A stretch of DNA of 64,000 bases from Candidatus Sulfopaludibacter sp. SbA3. GTDB taxonomy: Bacteria > Pseudomonadota > Alphaproteobacteria > Caulobacterales > Hyphomonadaceae. The translations under genes and the position numbers were made by a program. The stretch lies in NCBI GenBank assembly GCA_945888325.1, contig CAMDAC010000001.1, forward strand, positions 186,001-250,000, written 5' to 3'. Positions within the stretch are counted from its first letter, which is position 1. Each line of letters begins with the position of its first letter. This document shows, one piece after another, positions 7,326 to 16,304 of the stretch. The notes beneath the pieces are model-generated. The model saw only the letters and a list, made by a program, of their open reading frames with translations, made no database searches and was not told where the DNA came from.

Positions 7326-9065
7326 ATGGCGACACATGACCTGATCATCCGCGGCGGCACCATCATCGACGGGTCCGGCGCACCGGCCTTCGAAGGCGAC
7401 GTCGCCGTCTCCGGCGGCGTGCTCACCGGCGTCGGCAAGGTGAACGGCAAAGGCCTCGAGGAAATCGACGCGCGGGGACAGGTCGTCACCCCCGGATTTG
7501 TTGATCTGCACACCCACTATGACGGCCAGGCCGCCTGGGCCGAAGCGATCAGCCCTTCCTCGCTGCACGGCATCACCACCGCCGTGATGGGCAATTGCGG
7601 CGTCGGCTTTGCGCCCTGCAAGCCTGAAGACCACGGCCGCCTCATCCGCCTGATGGAAGGCGTGGAGGATATCCCCTACCCCGTTCTGGAAGAAGGCCTG
7701 CCCTGGAAGTGGGAGAGCTTCCCGGACTATCTCGACTTCCTCAGCACCCGGAAATTCGACACCGATATCTGCGCGCAGCTGCCCCATGCCGCGCTGCGCG
7801 TCTTCGTGATGGGCGACCGGGGCGCCAACCGCGAGGATGCCACGCCTGCCGACATCGCGGCCATGAAAGCGCTGGCAAAAGAAGCCGTGCTCGCTGGCGC
7901 TATGGGCTTCTCCACCTCGCGCACACTGAACCACCGCACCTCCGACGGCCAGCCCACGCCGACCCTCACCGCCTCGCAGGAAGAACTCACCGGCATCGCC
8001 ATGGGCCTCGCCGAGGCGGGTCGCGGCGTGCTGCAATTCGTCTCGGACTTCAACGATCCGCAGAAGGAGGCCGCGATGCTGCGCCGCCTCGTCGAAGTTT
8101 CCGGCCGCCCGCTCTCGGTCTCGCTCGCGCAGGCCGATGTTGCGCCGGAAGGCTGGCGCCTCTTGCTCGGCGCCATCGAGACCGCAGCCGCCGAAGGCCT
8201 GCCGATCCGCGCGCAGGTCGCGCCGCGCCCGGTGGGCGTGCTGCTCGGCCTCGACCTTACACTGAACCCGTTCAGCGCCCACCCGGTCTACCGCGAGATA
8301 GCCGATCTTCCGCGCTCGGAACGCGTCCGCAAGCTGAACGATCCGGAGTTCCGGGCACGCCTGCTGGCCGATCAGCCGAACACGGACAATCCGTTCCTGA
8401 AAGTGATGCTGCGCAGCTTCGGCAAGATCTTCCAGCTGTCGGACCCCGTCGATTACGAACCTGGCCCCGAGCGCACGCTGGCGGCCATCGCCGCCCGGCG
8501 CGGCGTCAGCCCCGAGGAAGTGGCGCTCGACCTGATGCTGGAGCGCGGCGGCCAGGGCATGCTCTACCTGCCCTTCCTCAATTATGCTCAAGGTTCGCTC
8601 GATCCAATCTCCGAGATGATGCAGAGCCCCGCCACCTTGCCCGGCCTCTCGGACGGCGGCGCGCATGTCGGCATGATCTGCGACGGCTCCTTCACCACCA
8701 CCATGCTGACCCACTGGATCCGTGACCGGACGCGGGGGCCGAAACTCAGCCCCGAATTCCTTGTCCACAAACAGTCCCGCGCCACCGCCGAGTGGATTGG
8801 CCTGTGGGACCGGGGCCTGATCGCGCCGGGCATGCGCGCCGATCTCAACGTGATCGACCTGACGAACCTGAAACTGCATCTGCCGGAAGTCATCCGCGAC
8901 CTGCCGGCCGGCGGGCGCCGCCTGATGCAACGCGCCTCCGGCTATACCGCCACCATCCTCAAGGGCCAGATCACCCACCGCGACGGCACGCCCACGGGCG
9001 CTAAGCCGGGACGGCTGGTGCGCGGCAAACAGGAAGCACCGGCGAGCGCGCTGGCGGCGGAGTAG
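7326..9065 (+). CDS. N-acyl-D-amino-acid deacylase-like amidohydrolase (D-aminoacylase family)
   Basis: Metal-dependent hydrolase of the amidohydrolase family 3, 579 residues. The N-terminal beta-sandwich strand ([14 protein letters not shown]) leads to the metal-binding motif in DLHTHYDGQ and the family segment [17 protein letters not shown], where the cysteine is the extra ligand typical of D-aminoacylases. The C-terminal [12 protein letters not shown] holds the conserved aspartate, and the end returns to the sandwich (ADLNVIDL). The exact substrate, an N-acyl-D-amino acid or other N-substituted amide, is not fixed. GGAGG lies 8 nt before the ATG. A nested hairpin follows at 9121-9168. Confidence 0.85.
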   Translation: MATHDLIIRGGTIIDGSGAPAFEGDVAVSGGVLTGVGKVNGKGLEEIDARGQVVTPGFVDLHTHYDGQAAWAEAISPSSLHGITTAVMGNCGVGFAPCKPEDHGRLIRLMEGVEDIPYPVLEEGLPWKWESFPDYLDFLSTRKFDTDICAQLPHAALRVFVMGDRGANREDATPADIAAMKALAKEAVLAGAMGFSTSRTLNHRTSDGQPTPTLTASQEELTGIAMGLAEAGRGVLQFVSDFNDPQKEAAMLRRLVEVSGRPLSVSLAQADVAPEGWRLLLGAIETAAAEGLPIRAQVAPRPVGVLLGLDLTLNPFSAHPVYREIADLPRSERVRKLNDPEFRARLLADQPNTDNPFLKVMLRSFGKIFQLSDPVDYEPGPERTLAAIAARRGVSPEEVALDLMLERGGQGMLYLPFLNYAQGSLDPISEMMQSPATLPGLSDGGAHVGMICDGSFTTTMLTHWIRDRTRGPKLSPEFLVHKQSRATAEWIGLWDRGLIAPGMRADLNVIDLTNLKLHLPEVIRDLPAGGRRLMQRASGYTATILKGQITHRDGTPTGAKPGRLVRGKQEAPASALAAE

Positions 9066-9582
9066 AAACTTAAGCCGCTTGTCCCCGGTTCGGGTCCGGC
9101 TGGAAGGACGCGGGCAACGGCTCTGAATGACTCGGGAATTGAGGGTTTTTAGACCCTTGTTTTCAGAGATCCATGGGCGGAGGTGTTGCGCAAGGTTGAG
9201 GGGTGGATTTCACAACGGCTTGACGGGGCTCGGTTTTATTTTTCCGGGGCCGGTTTTTGTGTAGGCGCAAGTCCTCTCTTTCTGTCGCCGGACGGCCTCA
9301 TCCTGTTGCAGGCCTTGTCTTGCTGATGTCGATTCTCTCACATCGATTCTCATTTTTTATCACCTGGTATCGATCGGCTATCGCTGGCTCTCGGGGGTGT
9401 CGGATTTCGGCCTTTGGCCTCTATCCGACCTTGCGGGGTGCGGGTGGGCTCGCGTCGGGCCGAGTGTAACCCCGTCCGGAGGGGTGTGGCGCTCGTTTTC
9501 CGGAGGAATCTTTCAAGCGCCTGATGCGTTTGCGGATTTTTTCTGGTGGGGGCCGATCTTGTTGCACAGGAGAGAGGGGGTC
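9066..9582. other. 517-bp stretch without a credible gene; contains hairpins and short repeats
   Basis: No reading frame here has a ribosome site, family resemblance or normal codon use. It contains a nested hairpin at 9121-9168 (CTCTGAA/TTCAGAG outside AGGGT/ACCCT), a second hairpin GTCGGAT/ATCCGAC at 9399-9405 and 9423-9429, and a short direct repeat TCGATTCTC at 9329 and 9343. The middle part is less G+C-rich than the surroundings. It lies between the convergent ends of the amidohydrolase and ftsY. It may hold terminators, a small RNA or degraded sequence. Confidence 0.5.
9121..9168 (+). terminator. possible terminator hairpin after the D-aminoacylase-like gene
   Basis: Outer arms CTCTGAA (9121-9127) and TTCAGAG (9162-9168) enclose an inner stem AGGGT/ACCCT (9142-9146, 9153-9157) whose right arm is followed by TGTTTT. 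The inner stem with its T-rich tail could end transcripts of the gene stopping at 9065. The stem is short, so the call is tentative. Confidence 0.4.
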
Positions 9583-10824
9583 TCAGCCCTTGAGGCCAAC
9601 CAGCGCCCTTGCAAAGGCCGCCGCACTGAACGGCCGCAAGTCTTCCGCTTTCTCGCCGATGCCGATGAAGTGGATTGGCAGGTCATGCGCTTCGGCGATG
9701 GCGACCAGAACGCCGCCCTTGGCCGTGCCATCGAGCTTGGTCATCACGAGGCCGGTGACGCCCGCCGTATGCCGGAAGGCCTCGACCTGCGCGAGCGCGT
9801 TCTGGCCGACGGTGGCGTCCAGAACGAGGATCACATCATGCGGGGCTTCGGGGTCGAGCTTCCTCAGGACGCGGACGACCTTGCCGAGCTCTGCCATCAG
9901 CTCAGCCTTGTTCTGCAAACGCCCGGCGGTATCGACCAGCACGAGGTCCAGATCTTCCGCCTGCGCACGTTCCACGGCGCCATAGACAAGCCCGGCCGCA
10001 TCGGCGCCGTGGGCGCCCGCCATGACCGGGATGCCGCCGCGCTCGCCCCAGACTTTCAGCTGATCCACCGCCGCCGCGCGGAACGTGTCGCCCGCCACCA
10101 GCAGCGCCTTGGCACCCTGCGCCTGAAGCTTCGAGGCAATCTTGCCGATGGTCGTCGTCTTGCCGGAGCCGTTGACCCCTACGAACAGAACCACGCGCGG
10201 GCGCGGCCCGTCCGAGAAATCCACGACCTTCTCGCGCGGCTTGAGGATCGCCTCGATCTCCTCGGCGAGCACGCTGCGGATTTCCTCGCCGGAAATCTCG
10301 CGGTCGAACCGGCCCTTGGCCAGCCCCTTGGTGACGCGCGCGGCGACCTTGGTGCCCATGTCGGACGTGATCAGCAGGTCTTCGAGTTCTTCCAGCGCCG
10401 CCGCATCGAGCTTCCGGCGCCCGAGGGCCGCGAGCCCTTCCGTCAGGCGCGCGGTGGAGCGGGCGAGACCCTCGCCCAGCTTGCCGAACAGGCCGGGATC
10501 GTTCGCTTCGGCTTCTGCCGCGGCGCGCGCCGCCGCTTCGGCTTCCGCTCGCAGGCGCTCATGCTCGCGCCGGTCTTCCAGCAGTTTCAGCTCGGCCGCA
10601 GCCTTGGCGCGGACGGCCTCGTCGCTGGCCTCCTGCGCCTCGCGCCGCTGACGCTCCTCCCAGGCGCGGTTGGCCTCGGCCACCTTCGCCTCGATCTCGG
10701 CCTTCTCGCGCGCCGCGGCTTCCTGCGCCGCAAGCTCTTCGGCCGACAGCTCCGGCGCGGGCATCGCTGCCCCGGCGGCCTTCGCTTCGTCGAGTTTCTT
10801 CTTCTTGCCGAACCAGAGGATCAT
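9583..10824 (-). CDS. ftsY: signal recognition particle receptor FtsY
   Basis: SRP GTPase that docks ribosome-SRP complexes at the membrane for co-translational insertion. The 413-residue protein has a long charged, Ala/Glu-rich A domain (about residues 8-107), then the NG domain. The GTPase motifs are GVNGSGKTT at 216-224, DTAGR at 298-302 and TKLDG at 362-366. The start overlaps the mtaB stop by 4 bp (ATGA), so the two are translationally coupled. Direction is leftward with dapF and mtaB upstream, an order shared with relatives. Confidence 0.97.
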   Translation of the reverse strand: MILWFGKKKKLDEAKAAGAAMPAPELSAEELAAQEAAAREKAEIEAKVAEANRAWEERQRREAQEASDEAVRAKAAAELKLLEDRREHERLRAEAEAAARAAAEAEANDPGLFGKLGEGLARSTARLTEGLAALGRRKLDAAALEELEDLLITSDMGTKVAARVTKGLAKGRFDREISGEEIRSVLAEEIEAILKPREKVVDFSDGPRPRVVLFVGVNGSGKTTTIGKIASKLQAQGAKALLVAGDTFRAAAVDQLKVWGERGGIPVMAGAHGADAAGLVYGAVERAQAEDLDLVLVDTAGRLQNKAELMAELGKVVRVLRKLDPEAPHDVILVLDATVGQNALAQVEAFRHTAGVTGLVMTKLDGTAKGGVLVAIAEAHDLPIHFIGIGEKAEDLRPFSAAAFARALVGLKG

Positions 10825-12098
10825 GGGAGGTGTGTTCCAAGCAGTTGTTTGCCGTCATGGCCGGTAATCCGTACCGGGAGGACCTGTCCGCCCTCCCCGG
10901 CCGGAGCACTGAGACGTACAGGCGTGAAATCCGGAAGCCGGGCCGCCAGGCCGCGCTCGAGCAGCGCGTTGCGGGTTTCGCCCACATGCCGCGTGAAGTG
11001 ACGCACCAGGGCCGCATCACCCGCCGCGCGCAGGCGCGCCGCGCGGTCTTTCACTAGCGGCTTCGCGACTTGCGGCATCTTCGCTGCCGGTGTGCCGGGA
11101 CGCGGGCTGTAGGGAAAGGCGTGCAGGAAAGAGAGGCCGCACTCTTCGACCATCCGCACGGAGTTCTCGAAGTGCGCCTCGGTCTCGGTCGGAAACCCGG
11201 CAATGATGTCGGCGCCCAGCGCGATGTCCGGACGGACGGCGCGCAAACGCTCCGTGAGCTGAATGGCTTGGTCGCGCCCATGCCGGCGCTTCATGCGCTT
11301 GAGGATCAGGTCGTCCCCATGCTGGAGCGAAAGGTGAAGGTAAGGCGCCACGCGCGCCTCGCCGAGCGCTTCGATCAGCGCCTCGTCCATCTCGATCGCA
11401 TCGATCGAGGAAATCCTCAGTTGGCGGAGTTCCGGCACCAGCTTGAGTATGCGTTGCACCAGATTGCCCAACTGCGGCGCGCCCGGCAGGTCCGCGCCCC
11501 AGCTGGTGAGGTCCACACCGGTCAGCACAACTTCGTAATGCCCGGTCTCGACGAGACGCCGCACCTGCGCGACCACCTCCCCTGCCGGCACCGAGCGCGA
11601 GTTCCCGCGCCCGTAGGGTATGATGCAGAAAGTGCAGCGGTGGTCGCAGCCGTTCTGCACCTGCACATAGGCGCGCGCCCGCCCGTCCATCCCGTCGATC
11701 AGGTGCGCGGCCGTCTCGCGCACGCTCATGATGTCGTTGACGCGGACTTTCTCCTCGCCGCCGAGCAACTCCAGCGGCGCCCAGGTCTCGGCCTGCATTT
11801 TCTCATGGTTGCCGATTACGCGCGTGACTTCCGGCATCGCCGCGAAGGCGCCCGGATCGATCTGCGCCGCGCAGCCCGTCACGAGGATCGGCGCGCCGGG
11901 ATTGTCCTTCGCCGCCCGCCGGATCGCCTGGCGGGCCCCGCGCACTGCTTCCGAGGTCACCGCGCAGGTATTGATGATCACAGCCTCGCGGAGACCTGCC
12001 TCCAGCGCATGGCGCCGCATCACCTCGGACTCATAGGTGTTGAGGCGGCATCCGAGGGTAATCACCGTCGGGCCAGAAGGAGGGGCGGTATCCGGCAT
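10821..12098 (-). CDS. mtaB: tRNA t6A37 methylthiotransferase MtaB
   Basis: Radical-SAM enzyme that adds a methylthio group to t6A at position 37 of ANN-decoding tRNAs. In the 425-residue product, three cysteines of the N-terminal UPF0004 domain (17, 45, 76) would bind one [4Fe-4S] cluster. The radical-SAM motif CDHRCTFC lies at 151-158. The central TIM barrel and a TRAM-like C-terminal end follow. The early TLGCRLNTYESE favours MtaB over MiaB or RimO. It lies upstream of ftsY with an ATGA overlap. Confidence 0.93.
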   Translation of the reverse strand: MPDTAPPSGPTVITLGCRLNTYESEVMRRHALEAGLREAVIINTCAVTSEAVRGARQAIRRAAKDNPGAPILVTGCAAQIDPGAFAAMPEVTRVIGNHEKMQAETWAPLELLGGEEKVRVNDIMSVRETAAHLIDGMDGRARAYVQVQNGCDHRCTFCIIPYGRGNSRSVPAGEVVAQVRRLVETGHYEVVLTGVDLTSWGADLPGAPQLGNLVQRILKLVPELRQLRISSIDAIEMDEALIEALGEARVAPYLHLSLQHGDDLILKRMKRRHGRDQAIQLTERLRAVRPDIALGADIIAGFPTETEAHFENSVRMVEECGLSFLHAFPYSPRPGTPAAKMPQVAKPLVKDRAARLRAAGDAALVRHFTRHVGETRNALLERGLAARLPDFTPVRLSAPAGEGGQVLPVRITGHDGKQLLGTHLP

Positions 12099-12160
12099 GT
12101 TGGGGTGTCACATCGCCCTGAAGCGGGCGAAAAGCAAGCGCGGCCGCTGATTCGGCCGCC

Positions 12161-12970
12161 CTAGACGTCCGTCTCGAATTCCAGCTCCACTGGGCCGGTC
12201 ATGTAGACATGGTCGTCGCTTTCTCGCCAGTCGATGAGGAGGTCGCCGCCGTCCACGATGACGCGCGCCTTGCGGCCCGTGAGCTTGGCGCGCGCCGCGC
12301 AGACCAGCGCCGCGCAGGCGCCCGTGCCGCAGGCCTTGGTCAGCCCTGCCCCGCGCTCCCAGACCCGCAGCCGGATCGTCTGCTTGTCGATCACCTGCGC
12401 AAAGCCGACATTCGTGCCCTGAGGGAACAGCGGATGGTTCTCGACCAGCGGGCCGATCTTCGGGATGTCATAGGCGTTCACGTCCTCGACGAAGAACACC
12501 GCATGCGGATTGCCCATCGAGACGACCGCGGGCAGCGCGAGGATCGGCTTGTCGATCGGGCCGATCTTCAGGTCGACGCCGCGCACGTCCATTTTCTCCG
12601 CCAACGGAATATCCGCCCAGCCCATCAGGGGCGAGCCCATGTCGACCGTGATCAGGCCGCCCTCGGCGCGGAAGGCCTTCAGCATGTCGGCTTCGGTCTG
12701 GATCGTGATCCGGTCCTTGCCGGTCTCGGCGAGGATCAGGTGGCCGACGCAGCGCGAGGCATTTCCGCAGGCATAGACCTGGCCGCCATCGGCGTTCCAG
12801 ATCCGCATGAATACGTCTTTCGTCGCATCCCGCTCCAGCGCGATCACCTGGTCGGCCTTGAGGTCAGCGGCAATCTGGCGGATCTGCTCCACGCTCGGCG
12901 CGAACGGCGTCGAGCGCGCGTCAAAGATGGCAAACGCGTTGCCGGCACCGTTCATCTTCCAGAGCTTCAT
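12161..12970 (-). CDS. dapF: diaminopimelate epimerase DapF
   Basis: Converts LL- to meso-diaminopimelate for lysine and peptidoglycan synthesis. From the ATG at 12970 the product is 269 residues and begins MKLWKMNGAGNAF, the normal DapF N-terminus. The two catalytic cysteine motifs are present: ACGNASRCVGH (residues 67-77, Cys68 and Cys74) and KACGTGACA in the C-terminal half. Upstream in-frame codons to 13063 have no family resemblance. It is the first of dapF-mtaB-ftsY in the leftward direction, 62 bp from the mtaB start. Confidence 0.95.
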   Translation of the reverse strand: MKLWKMNGAGNAFAIFDARSTPFAPSVEQIRQIAADLKADQVIALERDATKDVFMRIWNADGGQVYACGNASRCVGHLILAETGKDRITIQTEADMLKAFRAEGGLITVDMGSPLMGWADIPLAEKMDVRGVDLKIGPIDKPILALPAVVSMGNPHAVFFVEDVNAYDIPKIGPLVENHPLFPQGTNVGFAQVIDKQTIRLRVWERGAGLTKACGTGACAALVCAARAKLTGRKARVIVDGGDLLIDWRESDDHVYMTGPVELEFETDV

Positions 12971-13032
12971 GTGCGGAGTCCTACCGGGTTTCAGCGTCTG
13001 CGGGAAGCGGCCCAAAAGCCTCACTTCGCTGT

Positions 13033-13458
13033 TCATTTCGGAACGCGCGCAGAGACCACCCATCCCGCCAGTTGAACGCCCAAAGCAAAGATCAAAGCCA
13101 GCGGCACGAGCCAGTAGTCGAACACCAGCACGGCGGCTGCGGCCGCGATGCAGGCATAGTCCACAAGGTCGCTCGACATCAGCCAGCCCATCGGCCCGCG
13201 GGCCCGGCGCACATCAATCAGCGTGACGCCCGGCCAAGTGCGCCCCATGTCCGGCGGACCGAACACCGCCATCAGCTGTTTGGGGTTCAGGATGCCGGTC
13301 ATCTCGGCGAGGTCCGACAGTTTGGCCTCGCCCTGCGCAATCGAGCGCTTGCGCCCCGACGTGCCGATCAGGCTGACCAACGCCGACAGGAAAATCGCCA
13401 GCGCCGTCGCAAACTCTGTGAAATCCACGTAAGGAAGATAGCCGCCCATCGCCCCCAT
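13033..13458 (-). CDS. hypothetical membrane protein
   Basis: A 141-residue product from the ATG at 13458 (a second ATG lies at 13449). It has one hydrophobic segment near the N-terminus (FATALAIFLSALVSLIG), a polar middle part of about 70 residues with LNPKQLMAVFGPPDMGRTWP, and a hydrophobic hairpin near the C-terminus. I recognise no family. The start lies within the 3' end of neither neighbour, and the gene ends 62 bp before dapF. It is probably co-transcribed with the downstream genes. Confidence 0.6.
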   Translation of the reverse strand: MGAMGGYLPYVDFTEFATALAIFLSALVSLIGTSGRKRSIAQGEAKLSDLAEMTGILNPKQLMAVFGPPDMGRTWPGVTLIDVRRARGPMGWLMSSDLVDYACIAAAAAVLVFDYWLVPLALIFALGVQLAGWVVSARVPK

Positions 13459-13480
13459 ATAGGATGTCTTTCGGGCTACG

Positions 13481-14557
13481 TCAGCGGGCCCGCGGAATCG
13501 CTGCCCAATAATCGAAGTCGAGCAGCACGCCGTCGGCATATTTGCCGTCGGAATTCTTGTAGGCGAAATCGCCCGGCGGCTGGTCTTTCACCGCGACGAG
13601 GCGCAGGCGCAGCGCGCCGCAGGTCTCCGACAGCTCCGCCTTGTCCAGCACTTCGCTCCAGGCATAGATCGTGTCCCAGGCGAACAGCGGGCTGACATGG
13701 CTGCCGGCATTGATCGCCAGCATCTGCCCGGCATTGGCGAGGCCGTTGAACGACAGCGAGCGGGCGATCGAGATCACCACACCGCCATAGATCAGGCGCT
13801 TGCCGAACCGGCTTTCTTTCTGGCCATGGAAGTCGAAGTGGACCTTGGCGGTGTTCTGGTAGAGGCGCGTCGCGATCTGGTGCTCGGCCTCCTGGATCGT
13901 CATGCCGTCACTGTGGTTGATCTTCTCGCCGATCTCGTAGTCTTCGTACATGTGCCGGCTGCCGGACTCGGCGATGTTCCAGCGCTTCATCTGCGGAAAG
14001 CCCGTCAGATCCTTTGCCGCCACTGCCGCCGGCAGATCGGGCACCACCGGCTTCGGCGCGGGCGAGGCCTCGTCGCGCTTGTTGACCATCACCCAGCGCA
14101 CATAGTTCAGCACGTCTTCGCCGTACTGGTTGCGCCCGTTCGTCCGCACCCAGACGACTCCGGTCTTGCCGTTGGAGTTCTCCTTCACCCCGATCACTTC
14201 GCTGGTCGCGCGCAGGGTGTCGCCGGGCATCACCGGGCGCAGGAAGCGGCCATCGGCATAGCCGAGGTTGGCCACCGCGTTCAGGGAGATGTCCGGCACG
14301 CTCTTGCCGAACACGATGTGGAAGGCATGCAGCGGATCGGCGCCCAGGCCCGGCAGGCCGACACTGCGGGCAAACTCGGCGCAGGAGTATTGGGCAAACC
14401 GGCTGCCGTTCAGCGCCCGGTAAAGCGCGAGGTCACCCTCGGTCACCGTCTGCGGCGTCGCATGCACCAGCGTGTCGCCGGGCTTGAAATCTTCGAAGAA
14501 ATTGCCGGGGTTCGACTTCAAAGTCCCGGTTTTCTGAATCGTCGCTGCGCCTGCCAC
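13481..14557 (-). CDS. MaoC-type double-hotdog dehydratase, mesaconyl-CoA hydratase-like
   Basis: The 358-residue protein has two MaoC-like hotdog halves. The first half (NPGNFFEDFKPGDTLVHATP, LYRALNGSRFAQYS, LNAVANLGYADGRFL, VIGVKENSNGKTGVV) closely matches what I know of mesaconyl-CoA hydratase (beta-methylmalyl-CoA dehydratase) of the ethylmalonyl-CoA pathway. That enzyme interconverts mesaconyl-CoA and beta-methylmalyl-CoA. The start is a GTG at 14557 with a strong AAGGAG site. A CitE/malyl-CoA-lyase-like gene lies about 0.8 kb upstream in the same direction, which supports a shared C4-C5 acyl-CoA route. The window shows no other pathway gene, so the physiological role is inferred. Confidence 0.78.
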   Translation of the reverse strand: MAGAATIQKTGTLKSNPGNFFEDFKPGDTLVHATPQTVTEGDLALYRALNGSRFAQYSCAEFARSVGLPGLGADPLHAFHIVFGKSVPDISLNAVANLGYADGRFLRPVMPGDTLRATSEVIGVKENSNGKTGVVWVRTNGRNQYGEDVLNYVRWVMVNKRDEASPAPKPVVPDLPAAVAAKDLTGFPQMKRWNIAESGSRHMYEDYEIGEKINHSDGMTIQEAEHQIATRLYQNTAKVHFDFHGQKESRFGKRLIYGGVVISIARSLSFNGLANAGQMLAINAGSHVSPLFAWDTIYAWSEVLDKAELSETCGALRLRLVAVKDQPPGDFAYKNSDGKYADGVLLDFDYWAAIPRAR

Positions 14558-14588
14558 GTCCGTCTCCTTGGTTAGCGGGTAGCGCGCG

Positions 14589-14858
14589 TCAGCTCCGGAA
14601 CGGGGACGCCGCGCCCAGCACGGTCTCGGCGAACACCTGCACCTGAGGGCCCGGTGAAATCAAGGCGGGAGCGACAAAGGGCAGCGCCGCGATCAGGGCT
14701 GCCGCGGCTGCAAGCACGCCGGCCATGGTCTGCGCGTCCGGCCGCTCGCCGAATTCCTCGAAAGCCCGGGCGCCCATCAGCATGTAGGGCAGCCCGAAGG
14801 CCGCAAAGGCCGCAAAGGCGAGCAGGAGACCGGCGAAGACAAGGGCGAGGATCATCAT
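14589..14858 (-). CDS. small hypothetical membrane protein (89 aa)
   Basis: Begins with a double Met (14858 and 14855) and encodes 89 residues: a first hydrophobic helix (ILALVFAGLLLAFAAFAAFG), a short polar loop with ARAFEEFGERPDAQ, and a second helix of alanines and leucines before a short tail. The codon composition fits neighbouring genes. I recognise no family. It sits between the double-hotdog gene (31 bp downstream) and the ArsC-like gene, in the same direction, so it probably belongs to the same transcript. Confidence 0.55.
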   Translation of the reverse strand: MMILALVFAGLLLAFAAFAAFGLPYMLMGARAFEEFGERPDAQTMAGVLAAAAALIAALPFVAPALISPGPQVQVFAETVLGAASPFRS

Positions 14859-14962
14859 CCGCCGACTGTCCCACGCCCGGCCTGAAATTTGGCGAATCCG
14901 ATCGGTGAAATTTGATCGACCGGCCCCGCCTGGCCCCGTTCTGCGACAAAATTGCGCGGCGC

Positions 14963-15310
14963 TCAGAGGATCTCGAGCAGCTTCGCGTTCGGCCGTCCGA
15001 GCACGGCCTTCTTGCCGTTGATGCCGATCGGCCGCTGGATCAGCTTCGGATTCTCGGCCATCGCGGCGTAGACCTTGTCGTCGCTTGCGGTCTCGGCGAG
15101 CCCCGCTGCCTTGGCGTCCGCCTCGCGCAGGAACGCGCGCGGCGATACCCCGCCCATCTTCTTCGCAATGTCCTTGAGCTCTTCCACCGAGAGCCGCTCC
15201 GCCGCGCTCATGTACTTGCGCACCTGCGGCGCCACCCCGTTCGCCTCTAGCAGCTCCAGCCCCTTCTTGGACGAGCCGCAACCGGGATTGTGGATGAGGA
15301 TATAGGTCAT
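14963..15310 (-). CDS. ArsC/Spx-family thioredoxin-fold protein
   Basis: A 115-residue member of the ArsC/Spx/YffB group. The N-terminus ILIHNPGCGSSKKGLELLEA carries the conserved N-terminal cysteine, and ENPKLIQRPIGINGKKAVLGRP near the C-terminus holds the Arg-Pro segment of the fold. Arsenate reductases of this family share both features, but so do relatives without arsenate activity, and there is no ars gene nearby. It lies between the CitE-like gene and the small membrane protein on the same strand. Function is left open. Confidence 0.82.
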   Translation of the reverse strand: MTYILIHNPGCGSSKKGLELLEANGVAPQVRKYMSAAERLSVEELKDIAKKMGGVSPRAFLREADAKAAGLAETASDDKVYAAMAENPKLIQRPIGINGKKAVLGRPNAKLLEIL

Positions 15311-15383
15311 GAGGCGCTCCGTTGTCTGGTGGGTGAGGAATTAGGGGCGAGCCGCGCGGTGTCGAGTCCAGCGGCTCAAGTGC

Positions 15384-16262
15384 CTAAGCCAACGCCCGGA
15401 TCGCCTCATCCATCGCCACGGTGCGGCGCGCCTCGTCGAGGTGGAGCAGTTCGGTCATCTTGCCGTTGACCTTCAGCACGCCCTTGCCGGCATTTTCCGG
15501 GTCCGCGAACGCCTCGATCACGGCGCGGGCCTGGTCCACGTCGGCGGCCGAAGGGGCAAAGACGCGGTTGCACACCTCGACCTGCGAGGGGTGGATCAGC
15601 GTCTTGCCGTCGAAGCCGAGGTCGCGGCCCTGCTCGCATTCGGCGGCAAAGCCCGCCTCGTTCTTGATGTCATTGTAGACGCCGTCGATGGCCGTGAGGC
15701 CGTAGGCCCGCGCGGCCGCGACCGAGAGCTGCAGCGCGGTCTGGAAGGCGAGCCGGTCCGGGGTCATCCGGGCACGGTATTCCTTGGCAAGGTCATTGGT
15801 GCCCATCACGAAAGTCGTGAGGCGCGAGCCGAACTTCGCTGCCGCGATCTCCTTGATGTTGAGAATGGCGAGCGGCATCTCGATCATTACCCAGAGCGCA
15901 AAGTCTGCGCCGGCACCGGCCTTGGTCAGCGCTGCGTCCAGCCGTTCGATATCGCGGGCGCTGGTCACCTTCGGCGCCAGCACCGCGTGCGCGCCGGCGG
16001 CCACCGCCATCTCGAGATCGGCATGCCCCCATTCGGTATCGAGCCCGTTCATCCGGACGAGCAGTTCGCGCGGGCCGTATCCGCCGGCCTTCAGCGCCGC
16101 CGCAATCGCGCCGCGCGCCTCGGCCTTGGCGTCGGGGGCAACCGCGTCCTCCAGATCGAGGATCAGCGTGTCGGCGGGAATCTCGCGGGCTTTCTCCATG
16201 GCGCGGGCATTGGCGCCCGGCATGTAGAGGCAGGAACGGCGCGGGCGGTGAGCGGTGGACAT
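15384..16262 (-). CDS. CitE-like CoA-ester lyase (malyl-CoA lyase / malyl-CoA thioesterase group)
   Basis: HpcH/HpaI-CitE family TIM-barrel enzyme of 292 residues from the ATG at 16262. Family elements are RSCLYMPGANARAMEKA at the start, LILDLEDAVAPDAK with metal-binding acidic residues, LLVRMNGLDTEWG, WVMIEMPLAILN and the C-terminal DGKTLIHPSQVEVCNRVF. Members cleave or hydrolyse citryl-, malyl- or methylmalyl-CoA. With the mesaconyl-CoA-hydratase-like gene on the same strand, a malyl/beta-methylmalyl-CoA substrate is the best guess. Relatives acting as (3S)-malyl-CoA thioesterase cannot be separated by eye. Confidence 0.82.
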   Translation of the reverse strand: MSTAHRPRRSCLYMPGANARAMEKAREIPADTLILDLEDAVAPDAKAEARGAIAAALKAGGYGPRELLVRMNGLDTEWGHADLEMAVAAGAHAVLAPKVTSARDIERLDAALTKAGAGADFALWVMIEMPLAILNIKEIAAAKFGSRLTTFVMGTNDLAKEYRARMTPDRLAFQTALQLSVAAARAYGLTAIDGVYNDIKNEAGFAAECEQGRDLGFDGKTLIHPSQVEVCNRVFAPSAADVDQARAVIEAFADPENAGKGVLKVNGKMTELLHLDEARRTVAMDEAIRALA

Positions 16263-16304
16263 GAGCGGGTTACCCCTTAGGCTGGTGCTGGTTTCAAGGG
16301 AGCG

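Noticed and set aside
6831-8978. A 715-codon minus-strand frame opposite the D-aminoacylase-like gene
   Set aside because: Antisense shadow; no known domains, while the plus-strand protein has clear metal-binding motifs.
9397-11001. Long plus-strand frame opposite ftsY and the gap
   Set aside because: Antisense shadow with abnormal composition; the part inside the gap has no ribosome site.
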